From positions 1-64,000 of the forward strand of contig JAJYFL010000005.1 of NCBI GenBank assembly GCA_021790935.1: a stretch of DNA of 64,000 nt. Direction: 5' to 3'. Both the position numbers and the translations under genes were made by a program. The notes beneath the pieces are model-generated. The model was not told the DNA's origin. It did not search any database and saw only the letters and a program-made list of their open reading frames with translations. This document shows, piece by piece, positions 16,562 to 25,456 of this stretch. This stretch comes from a bacterium (GTDB lineage Bacteria > Vulcanimicrobiota > Vulcanimicrobiia > Vulcanimicrobiales > Vulcanimicrobiaceae). The stretch's first letter is position 1, and the number at the start of each line of letters is the position of its first letter.

Positions 16562-16650
16562 TGAAAAAGGCGCATCCGCGCTGCGCGCTGCGCGCCCCCC
16601 GTCGGCCGCCGCCGGGGCCCCCGGCCTTCGGCCCTCGCGCATTTTCATCC
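16562..16650 (+). repeat. dispersed palindromic repeat, copy 2
   Basis: About 89 bases between the Mrp stop codon and the end of the amidohydrolase gene. Its reverse complement matches the copy at 32795-32886 nearly base for base, apart from a short difference in the central GC-rich hairpin. It begins TGAAAAAGGCGCATCCGCG and ends GCGCATTTTCATCC. Confidence 0.85.
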
Positions 16651-16686
16651 GCATCCATGTGGCCCTCAAGGGCCATGGATTGCTAA

Positions 16687-18210
16687 CTAAGCCGCCGAGA
16701 CGGCGATACGTTCGCCATCGCTCCAGGTTTCGAGGACGCTGCACGCGGAGAAGTCACCGCCGGCAAGCGGATCGCGATCGAGCACTACGAAGTCGGCCGC
16801 GTATCCGGGGGCGAGCACGCCCGTCTGCGTCTCGGCGTGCGCGAGGCGCGCTGCGTTGTAGGTATACATCGTGAGGGCCTGCTCGGGCGTGAGCCGTTCC
16901 TCCGCCTCGTGATGAGCGATGGCGGCTTGCATGCCGGTGAGCGGCGAGAGTTCGCAGACGGGGCTGTCGTCGCCGCCGCAGAGGACGGCACCGGCGCGTT
17001 CGATACGCCCGAGCGCGTTCATCGAGCGCATCCGGCTCTCGCCTAAACGCGCTTCGTACATCCGCCCCGGCCCGCCCCACAGGAGGTCGAACTGCGGCTG
17101 CATCGAGAGGTAGATGCCCATGCGAGCGCAGGACTCGATGTGCCCGGGCTTGGCAATCTCGAAGTGCTCGATGAAGTGGCGCGTGCCGCGCGTGCTGCGC
17201 CTACCGCCCAGCACGCGCTCCCACGTCGCGATGCACTGCTCGATCGCACGGTCGCCGATCGCGTGTACGCCGGCCGATATGCCGAGTGCCTCGGCCCGTG
17301 CGAAATAATCGTAGAGGCGCTCGTCGCTGTAATTGAGCCCGCCGGTACCGGAACCGCCGCCGGGCGCTGCCAGCAGGAACGGTTCGGAGACGGCCGCCGT
17401 GCAGCTGCCGATCGAGCCGTCGAGGAAGACGTCGCCTCCGATATACGGCAGGCCGAGCTCGATTGCGAGCTCTGGGTCCGGTTCGCATATCTTCGGGTAC
17501 CACTTCGCTTTCGGCAGATCGCGCAACGCCTCGATCTCGGCCGCGTACTCGGCGCGCTTGAAGCCAACGAACTGCGCGTGCAGGTGGAGCGCCCCGCGCG
17601 AGAGCGCGAGCTGCGTCGCTCGGCGGTCGGCAGCCCGTTTGACCGCGAGCGGGAGCGCGGCGAGGAACGCGGCCTGCGCTCTCCAGTTGGCGTCGAGCGA
17701 GAGGCGGCCGTTCGGCGCGCCGCGTTCGTCGCGTTCTATACCTTGCGTCGCACGAGGGAGATCCAGCCACGCGAACGTCTTGCGGTTGACGATGCACGAA
17801 TGACCGTCAACGCGCACGAGCATGGCGTAGGCTTCGGGAAAGTGCCGCTCGAGCGGGGCTGCATCCGCCGTACCGCCGTCCGGCCACGAACTTTCGTCAT
17901 ACTGGCCGGCGAGCACGTAGCGGTCCCGAGGCAACCGCTCGACCGCGGCCGCAAACGCAGCATAGGAGCCGGCCGCCCATAAATTTCGCTCGCCGAGGAA
18001 GTATCCGGTGTCCGTCAAGTGAACGTGACAATCGGCGAAGGCCGCAAGCACCGTGGCGCCACCGAGATCGATGCGCTCGGCGCCGAGGCCGATCGCCGAG
18101 GGCTCGAAACCGAGGATGCGCGAGCCGCCGATCAGGAGCGCCCCGTACCGCTGATAGCTGCGGCGCTCGGGATGGTAGCGGTAGACCCGCGCGTTGGTGA
18201 GGAGTTTCAT
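16687..18210 (-). CDS. amidohydrolase, YtcJ-like
   Basis: A 507-residue metal-dependent amidohydrolase of the amidohydrolase_3/YtcJ type. The metal-site HxH is FADCHVHLTDTG; further signatures are YDESSWPDGG, GIYLSMQPQFD and GGDDSPVCELSPL. The C-terminal GYAADFVVLDRDPL is the typical small beta-domain end. Relatives hydrolyse N-acyl or formamide bonds of unknown natural substrates. The ATG at 18208-18210 gives the usual MKLLTNARVY start; a longer frame upstream runs into the divergent M48 gene. Confidence 0.87.
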   Translation of the reverse strand: MKLLTNARVYRYHPERRSYQRYGALLIGGSRILGFEPSAIGLGAERIDLGGATVLAAFADCHVHLTDTGYFLGERNLWAAGSYAAFAAAVERLPRDRYVLAGQYDESSWPDGGTADAAPLERHFPEAYAMLVRVDGHSCIVNRKTFAWLDLPRATQGIERDERGAPNGRLSLDANWRAQAAFLAALPLAVKRAADRRATQLALSRGALHLHAQFVGFKRAEYAAEIEALRDLPKAKWYPKICEPDPELAIELGLPYIGGDVFLDGSIGSCTAAVSEPFLLAAPGGGSGTGGLNYSDERLYDYFARAEALGISAGVHAIGDRAIEQCIATWERVLGGRRSTRGTRHFIEHFEIAKPGHIESCARMGIYLSMQPQFDLLWGGPGRMYEARLGESRMRSMNALGRIERAGAVLCGGDDSPVCELSPLTGMQAAIAHHEAEERLTPEQALTMYTYNAARLAHAETQTGVLAPGYAADFVVLDRDPLAGGDFSACSVLETWSDGERIAVSAA

Positions 18211-18226
18211 TGAGGTCGAAGGTACG

Positions 18227-19429
18227 ATGACCAAGCGCGATCTTCTTGTCGGACTTGGGGTCGGTCTTTCGTTCGGCTACGTCGCCGTGCGCGCGTTCGA
18301 GGCTTCCCGCGAGCTGCGAGCGCCGGCCGCCGTCAAACCCAAAGATGCCGCCGCCTACGGCCGCCAGCGGCGGCTCTATGCCGTAGCCGGCATGCTGCGC
18401 GGCTTCCCGATCTCGGCCTCCTTCGCGCTCGGCGGCGGTGCCGAGTTCATCGCCAAGCTCACCCGCCCGCCCAAACATACGTGGCTGCATCCCGCGGTTT
18501 TCGTCGCGACGACGATGGCCGTCACCACCGCCGTCGAGCTGCCGGTGGATTTCTTCGAAGACTACGCCTTGGAGCGCCAGTACGGCCTCACGCATCAGCC
18601 GCTGCACGGCTGGCTGATCGACCGCGCCAAGGAGACCGCGCTAGGGACGTTCTTCGCCGCGCTGATCGTTACGGGTTTCGCCGAACTCGCGCGCCGTCTG
18701 CCGCGCCTCTGGCCCTTCGTCGCCAGCCTCTGCGGATTCGGCCTGTTCGCGCTCGTGAACCTGGTCGTACCGGTCTACGTCATGCCGCTCTTCAACCGCT
18801 TCGAACCGCTGCGCGGCCCCCTGGAGCGACGCCTGCGCGAGCTTGCCAAACCCTACGGCGTCGAGGACGCGCGGATCCTGCGCATGGATATGAGCCGCCG
18901 GACGACCAAGGCCAACGCGTTCGTCACCGGCATCGGCAACACGCACCGCATCGTCATAGGCGATACGCTGCTCGAACATTTTCCGGACGACGAGATCGCC
19001 TTCGTGGTAGCGCACGAACTCGGGCACTACGTCGCCAAAGACAGCTGGCGAATCATCGGGCTCGGCGGCACGCTTACGACCGTCATCCTCTTCGGCAGCG
19101 AGCTGCTCTTACCGCCCGGCCGGCGGGCGCGCGTGCACGAACCCGAAACGCTGATCCAACTCTACTTCTGGATGACGCTCGTCTCGGCCGCGCTGCGTCC
19201 GGCGCTGCTGGCATTCATGCGCTCCCGCGAATGGTCCGCCGACCGCTTCGCGCTGGCAGCGACGCACGCGCCAGATATAGGAGCGCAGGCATTCCGCAGG
19301 CTGCGCGAGCAGAATCTCTCCGAAGACGAACAGCCGCCATGGTTCGATTTTCTCTTCGCTTCGCACCCGTCGCTCAAGAAGCGGATCGCAGCCTTGGAGT
19401 CGGCCGCCACGCTACGACACGACCGATGA
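18227..19429 (+). CDS. M48-family membrane zinc protease (Ste24/CAAX prenyl protease-like)
   Basis: A 400-residue integral membrane protease. The zinc motif HExxH appears in VVAHELGHYV and the third ligand region in SREWSADRFAL. Several hydrophobic segments precede it (about residues 45-200), and YALERQYGLTHQPL is a typical Ste24 segment. Homologues remove C-terminal peptides or degrade misfolded membrane proteins. AAGG lies upstream of the ATG. The 3' end overlaps the convergent FolK-FolE2 gene by 18 bases. Confidence 0.88.
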   Translation: MTKRDLLVGLGVGLSFGYVAVRAFEASRELRAPAAVKPKDAAAYGRQRRLYAVAGMLRGFPISASFALGGGAEFIAKLTRPPKHTWLHPAVFVATTMAVTTAVELPVDFFEDYALERQYGLTHQPLHGWLIDRAKETALGTFFAALIVTGFAELARRLPRLWPFVASLCGFGLFALVNLVVPVYVMPLFNRFEPLRGPLERRLRELAKPYGVEDARILRMDMSRRTTKANAFVTGIGNTHRIVIGDTLLEHFPDDEIAFVVAHELGHYVAKDSWRIIGLGGTLTTVILFGSELLLPPGRRARVHEPETLIQLYFWMTLVSAALRPALLAFMRSREWSADRFALAATHAPDIGAQAFRRLREQNLSEDEQPPWFDFLFASHPSLKKRIAALESAATLRHDR

Positions 19430-20866
19430 GGGGCGCGTGCCTAGCCACGCAACCAGATCGGTCTTCTGCGTGAGGTAGGCTCCCGTGCCCAACTCTTCGC
19501 GAAACTCGCCGAACGTGCCGTACGCTTCGGCGAAGGCGTCGTGCTTGTGAATCGATTCGTAGTTCACTTGCGTCGCGGCGACGAACGTATCGTCTCCGAG
19601 ATCGCCGTAGACGTCGAGGGCTCGCGCGAGAATGCCACGCACGACGTCTTCCACGAACTTCGGATTGTGATGCGCCTTGTTGACGATGAAGAACTCGTCC
19701 GGACGCTTGAGCAGATCGTACGTCTCGCTCGACATCGCATTCTCGACGATCTCCACCAGATCTTCGGCTCGGACGGCGTCGGCGTGCGCACCGGCGACGC
19801 CGAGCAGCACGCTCCCTTTGCCGCGTTGATTGTGCGTTGCAACCGGCAGCGCGTCGAGCGCCCGCTGCGCGTCGGCCAGCGAAAAGCCGGCCTCGATCAG
19901 CTCGCGCACGCTGTGTTCGCGCATCATGAGCTGCGCGCAGGGGCAGGCCGTCATGCCCTCGGCCTCCACGCCCACCACGCGGCGCGAACCGCGTTCGTCC
20001 GCATGCGCGATGCCGACGAGCGTGTAGGTCTCTTCGGCGCGCTTGCCGCTCACCGGGGTCCACCGCTCGAGCCCGAAGTCGGCGCGCAGCCGCACGTCGG
20101 CACGAATCGCCCGCTGGCTCCGGACGATCTCGCGGGCAATCGCCTCGACCACGCGCTCGATGCGCGCGGGAGCGTCGGGGCGCGCGAGCACGTCGAGCGC
20201 CGCCTCTTCGAGTATCTCGCCGAAGCGGGACATGTGCACGCCGGCTTTATCCGGCGCGAGATCCGCCACCATCGTGAACTCCCCGTTGTAGACGCGCTCC
20301 TTCCCGTCGACGTTCAAGCGCATGACGCGGCGAACGCCCGATACCCCCACGCGGCTGAGCGATAGCCGTACGTCGGGGGTCTCGTCTTGACGGTCCGCCG
20401 CAAAATGCAGCGTGCGCGTTTTGCGGCGCACGCCGTTAGGCGCAAGCGATGCCGCCAGCTCGCCGACGGTTGCGTGCGTTGCGGGTTCGCGCAACCCGGG
20501 GGCGATCTCGGCAAGCGGCAGCAGATTATAGAAACGCTCGGCAAGCTGCGGGTGCGCGTACTCTTCGTCGACGGCGAGCACGTCGATATCGATGGGACGC
20601 GCGGCCAACTTGTGCAGGTTGGCGCGGCCGAGAGCGATCTCGACCTCGCGCGCGAAAAGTTCGAAGGCCGCGCGGTCGAGCTCCGTTTGCAGCGTGGCCG
20701 CTACGTTGAGAAAGGCCGGCCCATCGGCGCCGTCGGCCGCGGCGCTCTCGTAGAAGGCCGACACGGCCAGAATGCGGGCACGGACGCGCAGGCGCTGGAG
20801 CGCGGCGAGGATAGTGCCCTGGCGATCTCCCAGGTTCGAGCCGATGCCGACGTAGATCTGGTGCAC
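19412..20866 (-). CDS. folK-folE2: fusion of HPPK (FolK) and GTP cyclohydrolase FolE2
   Basis: A 484-residue bifunctional folate enzyme. Residues 1-145 are 6-hydroxymethyl-7,8-dihydropterin pyrophosphokinase: VGIGSNLGDR at the start, FLNVAATLQTEL, and ARPIDIDVL with the catalytic aspartates. Residues about 157-484 are the type IB GTP cyclohydrolase FolE2/MptA: NGEFTMVADLAPDKAGVHMS and the zinc-cysteine motif EGMTACPCAQLMMREH. It thus joins the first step of the pterin branch with the later pyrophosphokinase step; FolB, the step between them, is absent here. FolE2 is often used where zinc is scarce. The long uninterrupted frame supports a true fusion. Confidence 0.92.
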   Translation of the reverse strand: MHQIYVGIGSNLGDRQGTILAALQRLRVRARILAVSAFYESAAADGADGPAFLNVAATLQTELDRAAFELFAREVEIALGRANLHKLAARPIDIDVLAVDEEYAHPQLAERFYNLLPLAEIAPGLREPATHATVGELAASLAPNGVRRKTRTLHFAADRQDETPDVRLSLSRVGVSGVRRVMRLNVDGKERVYNGEFTMVADLAPDKAGVHMSRFGEILEEAALDVLARPDAPARIERVVEAIAREIVRSQRAIRADVRLRADFGLERWTPVSGKRAEETYTLVGIAHADERGSRRVVGVEAEGMTACPCAQLMMREHSVRELIEAGFSLADAQRALDALPVATHNQRGKGSVLLGVAGAHADAVRAEDLVEIVENAMSSETYDLLKRPDEFFIVNKAHHNPKFVEDVVRGILARALDVYGDLGDDTFVAATQVNYESIHKHDAFAEAYGTFGEFREELGTGAYLTQKTDLVAWLGTRPSSVVS

Positions 20867-20906
20867 TCGGCCAGCTTCGCCACGGCCGGCCCGCCTGCTT
20901 CCGAAC

Positions 20907-20921
20907 GGATGAAAATGCGAG
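20907..20921 (-). repeat. possible remnant of dispersed repeat end
   Basis: GGATGAAAATGCGAG matches the outer end of the dispersed element (GGATGAAAATGCGCGAG in the others) and lies between two genes, but the GC-rich core is missing. It may be a truncated copy or chance. Confidence 0.35.
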
Positions 20922-20942
20922 CCCGGCGAAGACCGCTGGGCT

Positions 20943-22025
20943 GTGCCCGATGCCTCCCTTTATCCCTATCTCTTGCAGCCGAAGCTGACGCCCGCGATCT
21001 GGGGCGGCCATGCGCTCGTGGAGATTTACGGCAAAGCGGGCGAGCCCGGCGCCGAGATCGGCGAGTCCTGGGAGTGCTGGGACGAAAACGCCGTCTGCAA
21101 CGGACCGCTCGCCGGGCGGACGGTCGCCCAATTGCGGGCAGAGCTCGGCGCGAACTTTCTCGGCGGCCTCGATGCTGCGCGCATCTTTCCGATCCTCACG
21201 AAGATCATCGACGCGCGCATGGCGCTCTCGGTGCAAGTGCACCCCGGCGATGCCTACGCGCAGCGCGTCGAGCATCAGCCCAACGGCAAGACGGAGTGCT
21301 GGTACGTCCTCGCTGCCGATCCCGGTGCAGAGTTGGTGCTGGGATGGACGCAAGAGACGGGCCGCGAGGAATACGAGCGCCGCGTCAAAGACGGGTCGCT
21401 CGGCGAGATCCTGCGGCGCGTTCCGGTCGCGCGCGGCGATGCGTTCTACCTGCCGGCCGGTACGCTGCACGCGATCGGTGCCGGCATCGTCGTCTTCGAG
21501 ACGCAACAGGCCAGCGACCTGACCTACCGCATCTTCGACTGGAACCGCGTCGGCCCGGACGGTACGCCGCGGCAACTGCACGTCGACAAAGCAGCCGACG
21601 TTCTCGATTACGGGCGCGGCACCGCCGGAGCGCTCGACGAGCTGGCCTACACTTATGAAGGCTTCGCGCGCACGGCGCTGATCGCCGACCCGCACTTCTT
21701 CGTCGAGCTGGCCGTCGCAACGCAAACGGCAGCCGCCATGGGCACGCACGCTCGCCCGCTGATCGTCATGGCACTGGCATCGGGGCTCGAACTCGCCTGC
21801 GAGGGCGGCTCGGCGCAGCTCGCGCCCTACCAAACCGCGCTCGTACCGGCCGCAGCGGAGAGCGTCCGCATCCGTAGTCTCGCCGCAGCCGCGCCGTTCC
21901 TATGCGTGGCACCTCCCGCCGAGCCGGGCATGGTGGAACGGCGCCTGCGCGATGCGCGCCTGCCGCAGCCGGCGATCGAACGTTTCTTACGGCAGTTCGA
22001 GATGCCCGCGCATCCGGCGGCGTAA
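20943..22025 (+). CDS. manA: mannose-6-phosphate isomerase, type I
   Basis: A 360-residue cupin-type phosphomannose isomerase interconverting fructose-6-P and mannose-6-P. Zinc and active-site segments are clear: LSVQVHPGDAYA, NGKTECWYVL, GTLHAIGAGIVVFETQQ and SDLTYRIFDWNR. The length is that of short bacterial type I enzymes (about 320-390). The start is GTG at 20943. It feeds GDP-mannose/polysaccharide synthesis or mannose use; no sugar transporter is nearby. The last 39 bases overlap the convergent amidase gene. Confidence 0.9.
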   Translation: MPDASLYPYLLQPKLTPAIWGGHALVEIYGKAGEPGAEIGESWECWDENAVCNGPLAGRTVAQLRAELGANFLGGLDAARIFPILTKIIDARMALSVQVHPGDAYAQRVEHQPNGKTECWYVLAADPGAELVLGWTQETGREEYERRVKDGSLGEILRRVPVARGDAFYLPAGTLHAIGAGIVVFETQQASDLTYRIFDWNRVGPDGTPRQLHVDKAADVLDYGRGTAGALDELAYTYEGFARTALIADPHFFVELAVATQTAAAMGTHARPLIVMALASGLELACEGGSAQLAPYQTALVPAAAESVRIRSLAAAAPFLCVAPPAEPGMVERRLRDARLPQPAIERFLRQFEMPAHPAA

Positions 22026-22586
22026 CTCTTCGCCGACGTCGGCGGCATCCTGCGGCACGAGCGGGCGGGGATCCGCCTTCAGCCGCGCGATATCCCAACG
22101 CCCGTTTTCCACATTCCCGAAATAACCGTCGCGTACGGCGGCTTCGGCATGGCTCATAACGTGGTCGGCATCGATCGGTACTCCGTACCGCGCAGCCAGG
22201 CGCGCGCCGACCAGGCAGAGGGCGTCGATCAGCGGCTCCGTGAGCGGATACGCGCCGAAATCCTCGGGCTTTGCCTCCTGCATGCCCATGATCGAGATCC
22301 CGAGCGCATGCGAGTTGCGGCCGCGCGTGTGCGCCGCGTAGGGCGCATCGGGATCCTCGTAGACGTCGCGCATATTCTCGCGAACGTCGTGCGTATTAAC
22401 GACGACGATATCGCCGCTCTCGTCGAGCGCGACGCAAAAATGATACGCCGGAAAGACCGAATGGTAATCGTGCGCAGACCAATGCGTGTAGATGTGCTCG
22501 ATGCGGCCGTCGGGAAGATCCGCCGTCCATTCCGAAAGGCGGCGATGCGGGTATGAGTCGATGCGATTCCGTGCTTCAAGTTCCAT
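21987..22586 (-). CDS. N-acetylmuramoyl-L-alanine amidase-like (PGRP/Amidase_2 fold)
   Basis: A 199-residue protein of the amidase_2/peptidoglycan-recognition type. A zinc-ligand candidate lies in IYTHWSAHDYHSVF; RGRNSHALGISIMGMQ corresponds to the conserved NxxSIGIE-type strand; the late His is in ADHVMSHAEAA. It lacks a signal peptide from the chosen ATG, so it may act on recycled muropeptides in the cytosol or on a non-peptidoglycan substrate. It sits next to lysA and dacB, supporting a cell-wall role. It is divergent from lysA (46-base gap). Confidence 0.75.
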   Translation of the reverse strand: MELEARNRIDSYPHRRLSEWTADLPDGRIEHIYTHWSAHDYHSVFPAYHFCVALDESGDIVVVNTHDVRENMRDVYEDPDAPYAAHTRGRNSHALGISIMGMQEAKPEDFGAYPLTEPLIDALCLVGARLAARYGVPIDADHVMSHAEAAVRDGYFGNVENGRWDIARLKADPRPLVPQDAADVGEELRRRMRGHLELP

Positions 22587-22632
22587 GAAAAAGAGTAATT
22601 TGGCACGCGCCTCCGTAAACCTTACTCGATCC

Positions 22633-23943
22633 ATGAATGTAAAGGACGATCCGCTGCTGCACTGGCACGAAGGATTGGCGCCGGGCCAGCGCCGCCGCGA
22701 CGGCGAGCTGACGGTTGGGGGCGTCTCTGCCGGAGAATTGGCAGAGACGTACGGTACGCCGCTGCTCGCTATCGACTTCGACGTGCTCGACGCGGCCATC
22801 GCGGAGTTCCGCGCCGCATGCGAACCGCACGGCGTGGAGATCGCCTATGCGGGGAAGGCGCTGTTGCTGGTCGCGCTCGCGCGGCATCTCGTGGCTACGC
22901 CCTTGAGCGTCGACGTCTGTTCGATCGGGGAGCTGGTCACCGCCGAGCGCGCGGGATTCCCGGCCGAGCGCATCGCGCTGCACGGATGCGGCAAGACCGG
23001 CGAAGAGCTCGCCGCCGCGGTCGCCGGGCGAGTCGGAACGACGATCGTCGACAATGCCGACGAACTGCGCCGCCTTGCCGATGCGGCCGCCGGCGCGCGG
23101 CCGCTCCCCGTAGTGCTTCGCATCAACACGGGCATCGAGGCGCACACCCATGCGTTCGTGCGCACGGGCGGCGACAAAACGAAGTTTGGGATCTCACCCG
23201 ACGGTCTGGACGAGCCGGCCCGAATCCTCCGGAGCGCGCCCAACCTACAGTTCGCCGGCTTGCACTCGCATATCGGCTCGCAGATCTACGAGGGTGCGGC
23301 GTTCGTAGAGAACGCCCGGGCGCTGGTCAGGGTCGCCGCCGGCTTGGACCGGCTCGGGTTCGTCAGCGAACGGCTGATCGTGGGGGGCGGCTTCGGCGTA
23401 CAGATGGATCCGGGCGATGGCGCAGGGCTGAACCTCAAAGCGACGATCGCCGGAATCGCGAGCGCCGTCGCCGAGGAGGCCTGGGCGACGGGGGTTCGCG
23501 TCCCGCGCTTGGGCATCGAGCCGGGGCGAGCCCTTATCGCCCATGCCGGCACCTCGGTCTATCGCGTGGTGGCGGTGAAGAGGCAGTTCGGGCGGCCGTT
23601 CGTGGTGGTTGACGGCAGCATCGCCGACAACCCGCGCCCCGCGCTCTACGGAGCCTACCACCACCCGATCCTCGCCTCACGCGAATCGCCTGCGACGCAG
23701 CAGACCGTACTCTGCGGGCGCTCGTGCGAAAACGACGAGATCGTGGTCGCACCCCTACCCACCGACGTTCAGCCGGACGATCTGATCGCCATTTGTACTA
23801 CCGGGGCCTACACATACAGCATGTCGAGCAACTACAACCGCTTCGTGCGCCCCGCCGTCGTGGCGGTGCAGTCGGGCCGGCACCGGCCGATCGCGAAGCG
23901 CGAAACGATCGACGACGTCTTAAGGAATGATTGCGATGCCTAA
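22633..23943 (+). CDS. lysA: diaminopimelate decarboxylase
   Basis: A 436-residue fold-III PLP decarboxylase making L-lysine from meso-DAP. The PLP lysine is in IAYAGKALLL, the glycine loop in VGGGFGVQMD, substrate segments in LHSHIGSQI and the cysteine in LCGRSCENDE, and the C-terminal GAYTYSMSSNYN is diagnostic. The start ATG at 22633 gives the common N terminus; the frame extends upstream without homology. The gene ends 8 bases past the dacB start, so the two overlap and are coupled. Confidence 0.93.
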   Translation: MNVKDDPLLHWHEGLAPGQRRRDGELTVGGVSAGELAETYGTPLLAIDFDVLDAAIAEFRAACEPHGVEIAYAGKALLLVALARHLVATPLSVDVCSIGELVTAERAGFPAERIALHGCGKTGEELAAAVAGRVGTTIVDNADELRRLADAAAGARPLPVVLRINTGIEAHTHAFVRTGGDKTKFGISPDGLDEPARILRSAPNLQFAGLHSHIGSQIYEGAAFVENARALVRVAAGLDRLGFVSERLIVGGGFGVQMDPGDGAGLNLKATIAGIASAVAEEAWATGVRVPRLGIEPGRALIAHAGTSVYRVVAVKRQFGRPFVVVDGSIADNPRPALYGAYHHPILASRESPATQQTVLCGRSCENDEIVVAPLPTDVQPDDLIAICTTGAYTYSMSSNYNRFVRPAVVAVQSGRHRPIAKRETIDDVLRNDCDA

Positions 23944-25456
23944 ACTCCTGGCCGGGATACTTGCCCTCGTCATCGCCTGCAGCGCGGCGCTCGCAACGGC
24001 CCTGCCCGTGCGCGCGGCGAATACCTCCTCCGCAGCCACGCTCGTGCGGCCGCATCCCGGCGGCAAACCGTGGACCGGGGCGGAGATCGCGCGGCTGCAC
24101 CATCGCATCGACGCGCTCATGAAGGCGCCGGCGTTTCGAGGAGCGCACGTCGGCCTCTTGGCGATCGACACGGTGCGCGGCACGCAACTCTACGCACGCA
24201 ACGCGCGCGACGAGTTCATGCCGGCCTCGAACTTCAAATTAATCGTCGGTTCCGCGTCGCTGGAGCACCTCGGTACAGGGTTCACGTTCGACACCACCGT
24301 CCTGGCCGGCGGCCCGATAACGGGTGGCACGTTGAACGGCGACCTCTACCTGCACGGCGGCGGCGACGCGCACCTGACGGCCAAAGACCTCGACGACGCG
24401 GCGGCGGCCCTGGCCGCCCGCGGCGTGAAGGCGGTGAGCGGCGCGCTGATCACCGACGCGTCGTACTTCGACAACCAGCGGTACGGATTCGGCTGGTCCT
24501 GGGACGATCTGCCGTACTACTACGCACCGGTGGTAACCGCGCTCGAGCTCGATGAGGGCACCGTCAACATCTATATGACGCCGGGGCCGGCGGTTGGCGC
24601 GCCGGTGCAGCTGCGCATCGATCCGGAGAGCAGCGCCTATAGAATCGAGAACCTACTGACGACCGGGCCCGCCGGTTCTAAGGACACCTCGAACATCGTG
24701 CGCCCGTGGAACCACCCGCACACGATCGAGTTGACCGGCACCTATCCCCTAGGCGCCAAAGAGTCGGGCGACATCCTCCCCGCCGTGCCCAACCCCGAGC
24801 GTTACGCCGGCGACGTCTTCCTGCGCGCCCTAAACGCCCGCGGCATCACCGTGCAGGGCGGCGTGCAGGACGGCGTAACCCCGCCTGCCGCCACCACGCT
24901 CTGGGTCCACCATTCCGAAGCGATGCCGAAACTCATGGCCGATTTTTGGTACCCCAGCGACAATTTGATGGGGGAGCTCTTCCTCAAAGAGCTCGGCGTC
25001 GTCGAAGGAGGTACCCCCGGCACCGACGCGCACGGCGAAGTGCTCGAGAAAGCGTTCCTGCGCTCGGTGGGCGTCAACCCGAATACGGTCACCATCGCCG
25101 ACGGCTCGGGTCTCTCGTCGTACGACCGTATTACGCCTTACGATCTAGTGCGCATCCTCCAGTACGATTGGAGATCTCCCAACCGCAACGTCGTCCTCGA
25201 CGCCCTGCCGGTCGCCGGCGTCCGCGGAACCCTCGAGTACGCCTACCTCCACACCCCGGCCGAGTTCAACGTTTGGGCGAAGACGGGCAGCATCAGCCAC
25301 GTGCGAACGGTTTCGGGCTTCGTGAAGACGCGCAGCCACGGTCCGGTCACCTTCTCCTTCCTCGTCAACGACTGGATGGGTGGCAGCCGGCCCAAGGGCT
25401 ACGCGGCGCTGGCGAAGGCCCGCGGCGCCATCCTCTCGTATCTCGCCATGCAGTAA
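23936..25456 (+). CDS. dacB: D-alanyl-D-alanine carboxypeptidase/endopeptidase (PBP4, S13 family)
   Basis: A 506-residue periplasmic penicillin-binding protein with a signal peptide (residues 1-22). The three active-site motifs are present: SxxK in PASNFKLIVG, SxN in YPSDNLMGE, and KTG in VWAKTGSIS. It trims or cleaves cross-links of DAP-type peptidoglycan. The ATG at 23936 is chosen over the one at 23927 because AAGGA (23922-23926) is then 9 bases away. It overlaps lysA upstream, and its TAA overlaps the ATG of the SIS gene (TAATG). Confidence 0.92.
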   Translation: MPKLLAGILALVIACSAALATALPVRAANTSSAATLVRPHPGGKPWTGAEIARLHHRIDALMKAPAFRGAHVGLLAIDTVRGTQLYARNARDEFMPASNFKLIVGSASLEHLGTGFTFDTTVLAGGPITGGTLNGDLYLHGGGDAHLTAKDLDDAAAALAARGVKAVSGALITDASYFDNQRYGFGWSWDDLPYYYAPVVTALELDEGTVNIYMTPGPAVGAPVQLRIDPESSAYRIENLLTTGPAGSKDTSNIVRPWNHPHTIELTGTYPLGAKESGDILPAVPNPERYAGDVFLRALNARGITVQGGVQDGVTPPAATTLWVHHSEAMPKLMADFWYPSDNLMGELFLKELGVVEGGTPGTDAHGEVLEKAFLRSVGVNPNTVTIADGSGLSSYDRITPYDLVRILQYDWRSPNRNVVLDALPVAGVRGTLEYAYLHTPAEFNVWAKTGSISHVRTVSGFVKTRSHGPVTFSFLVNDWMGGSRPKGYAALAKARGAILSYLAMQ

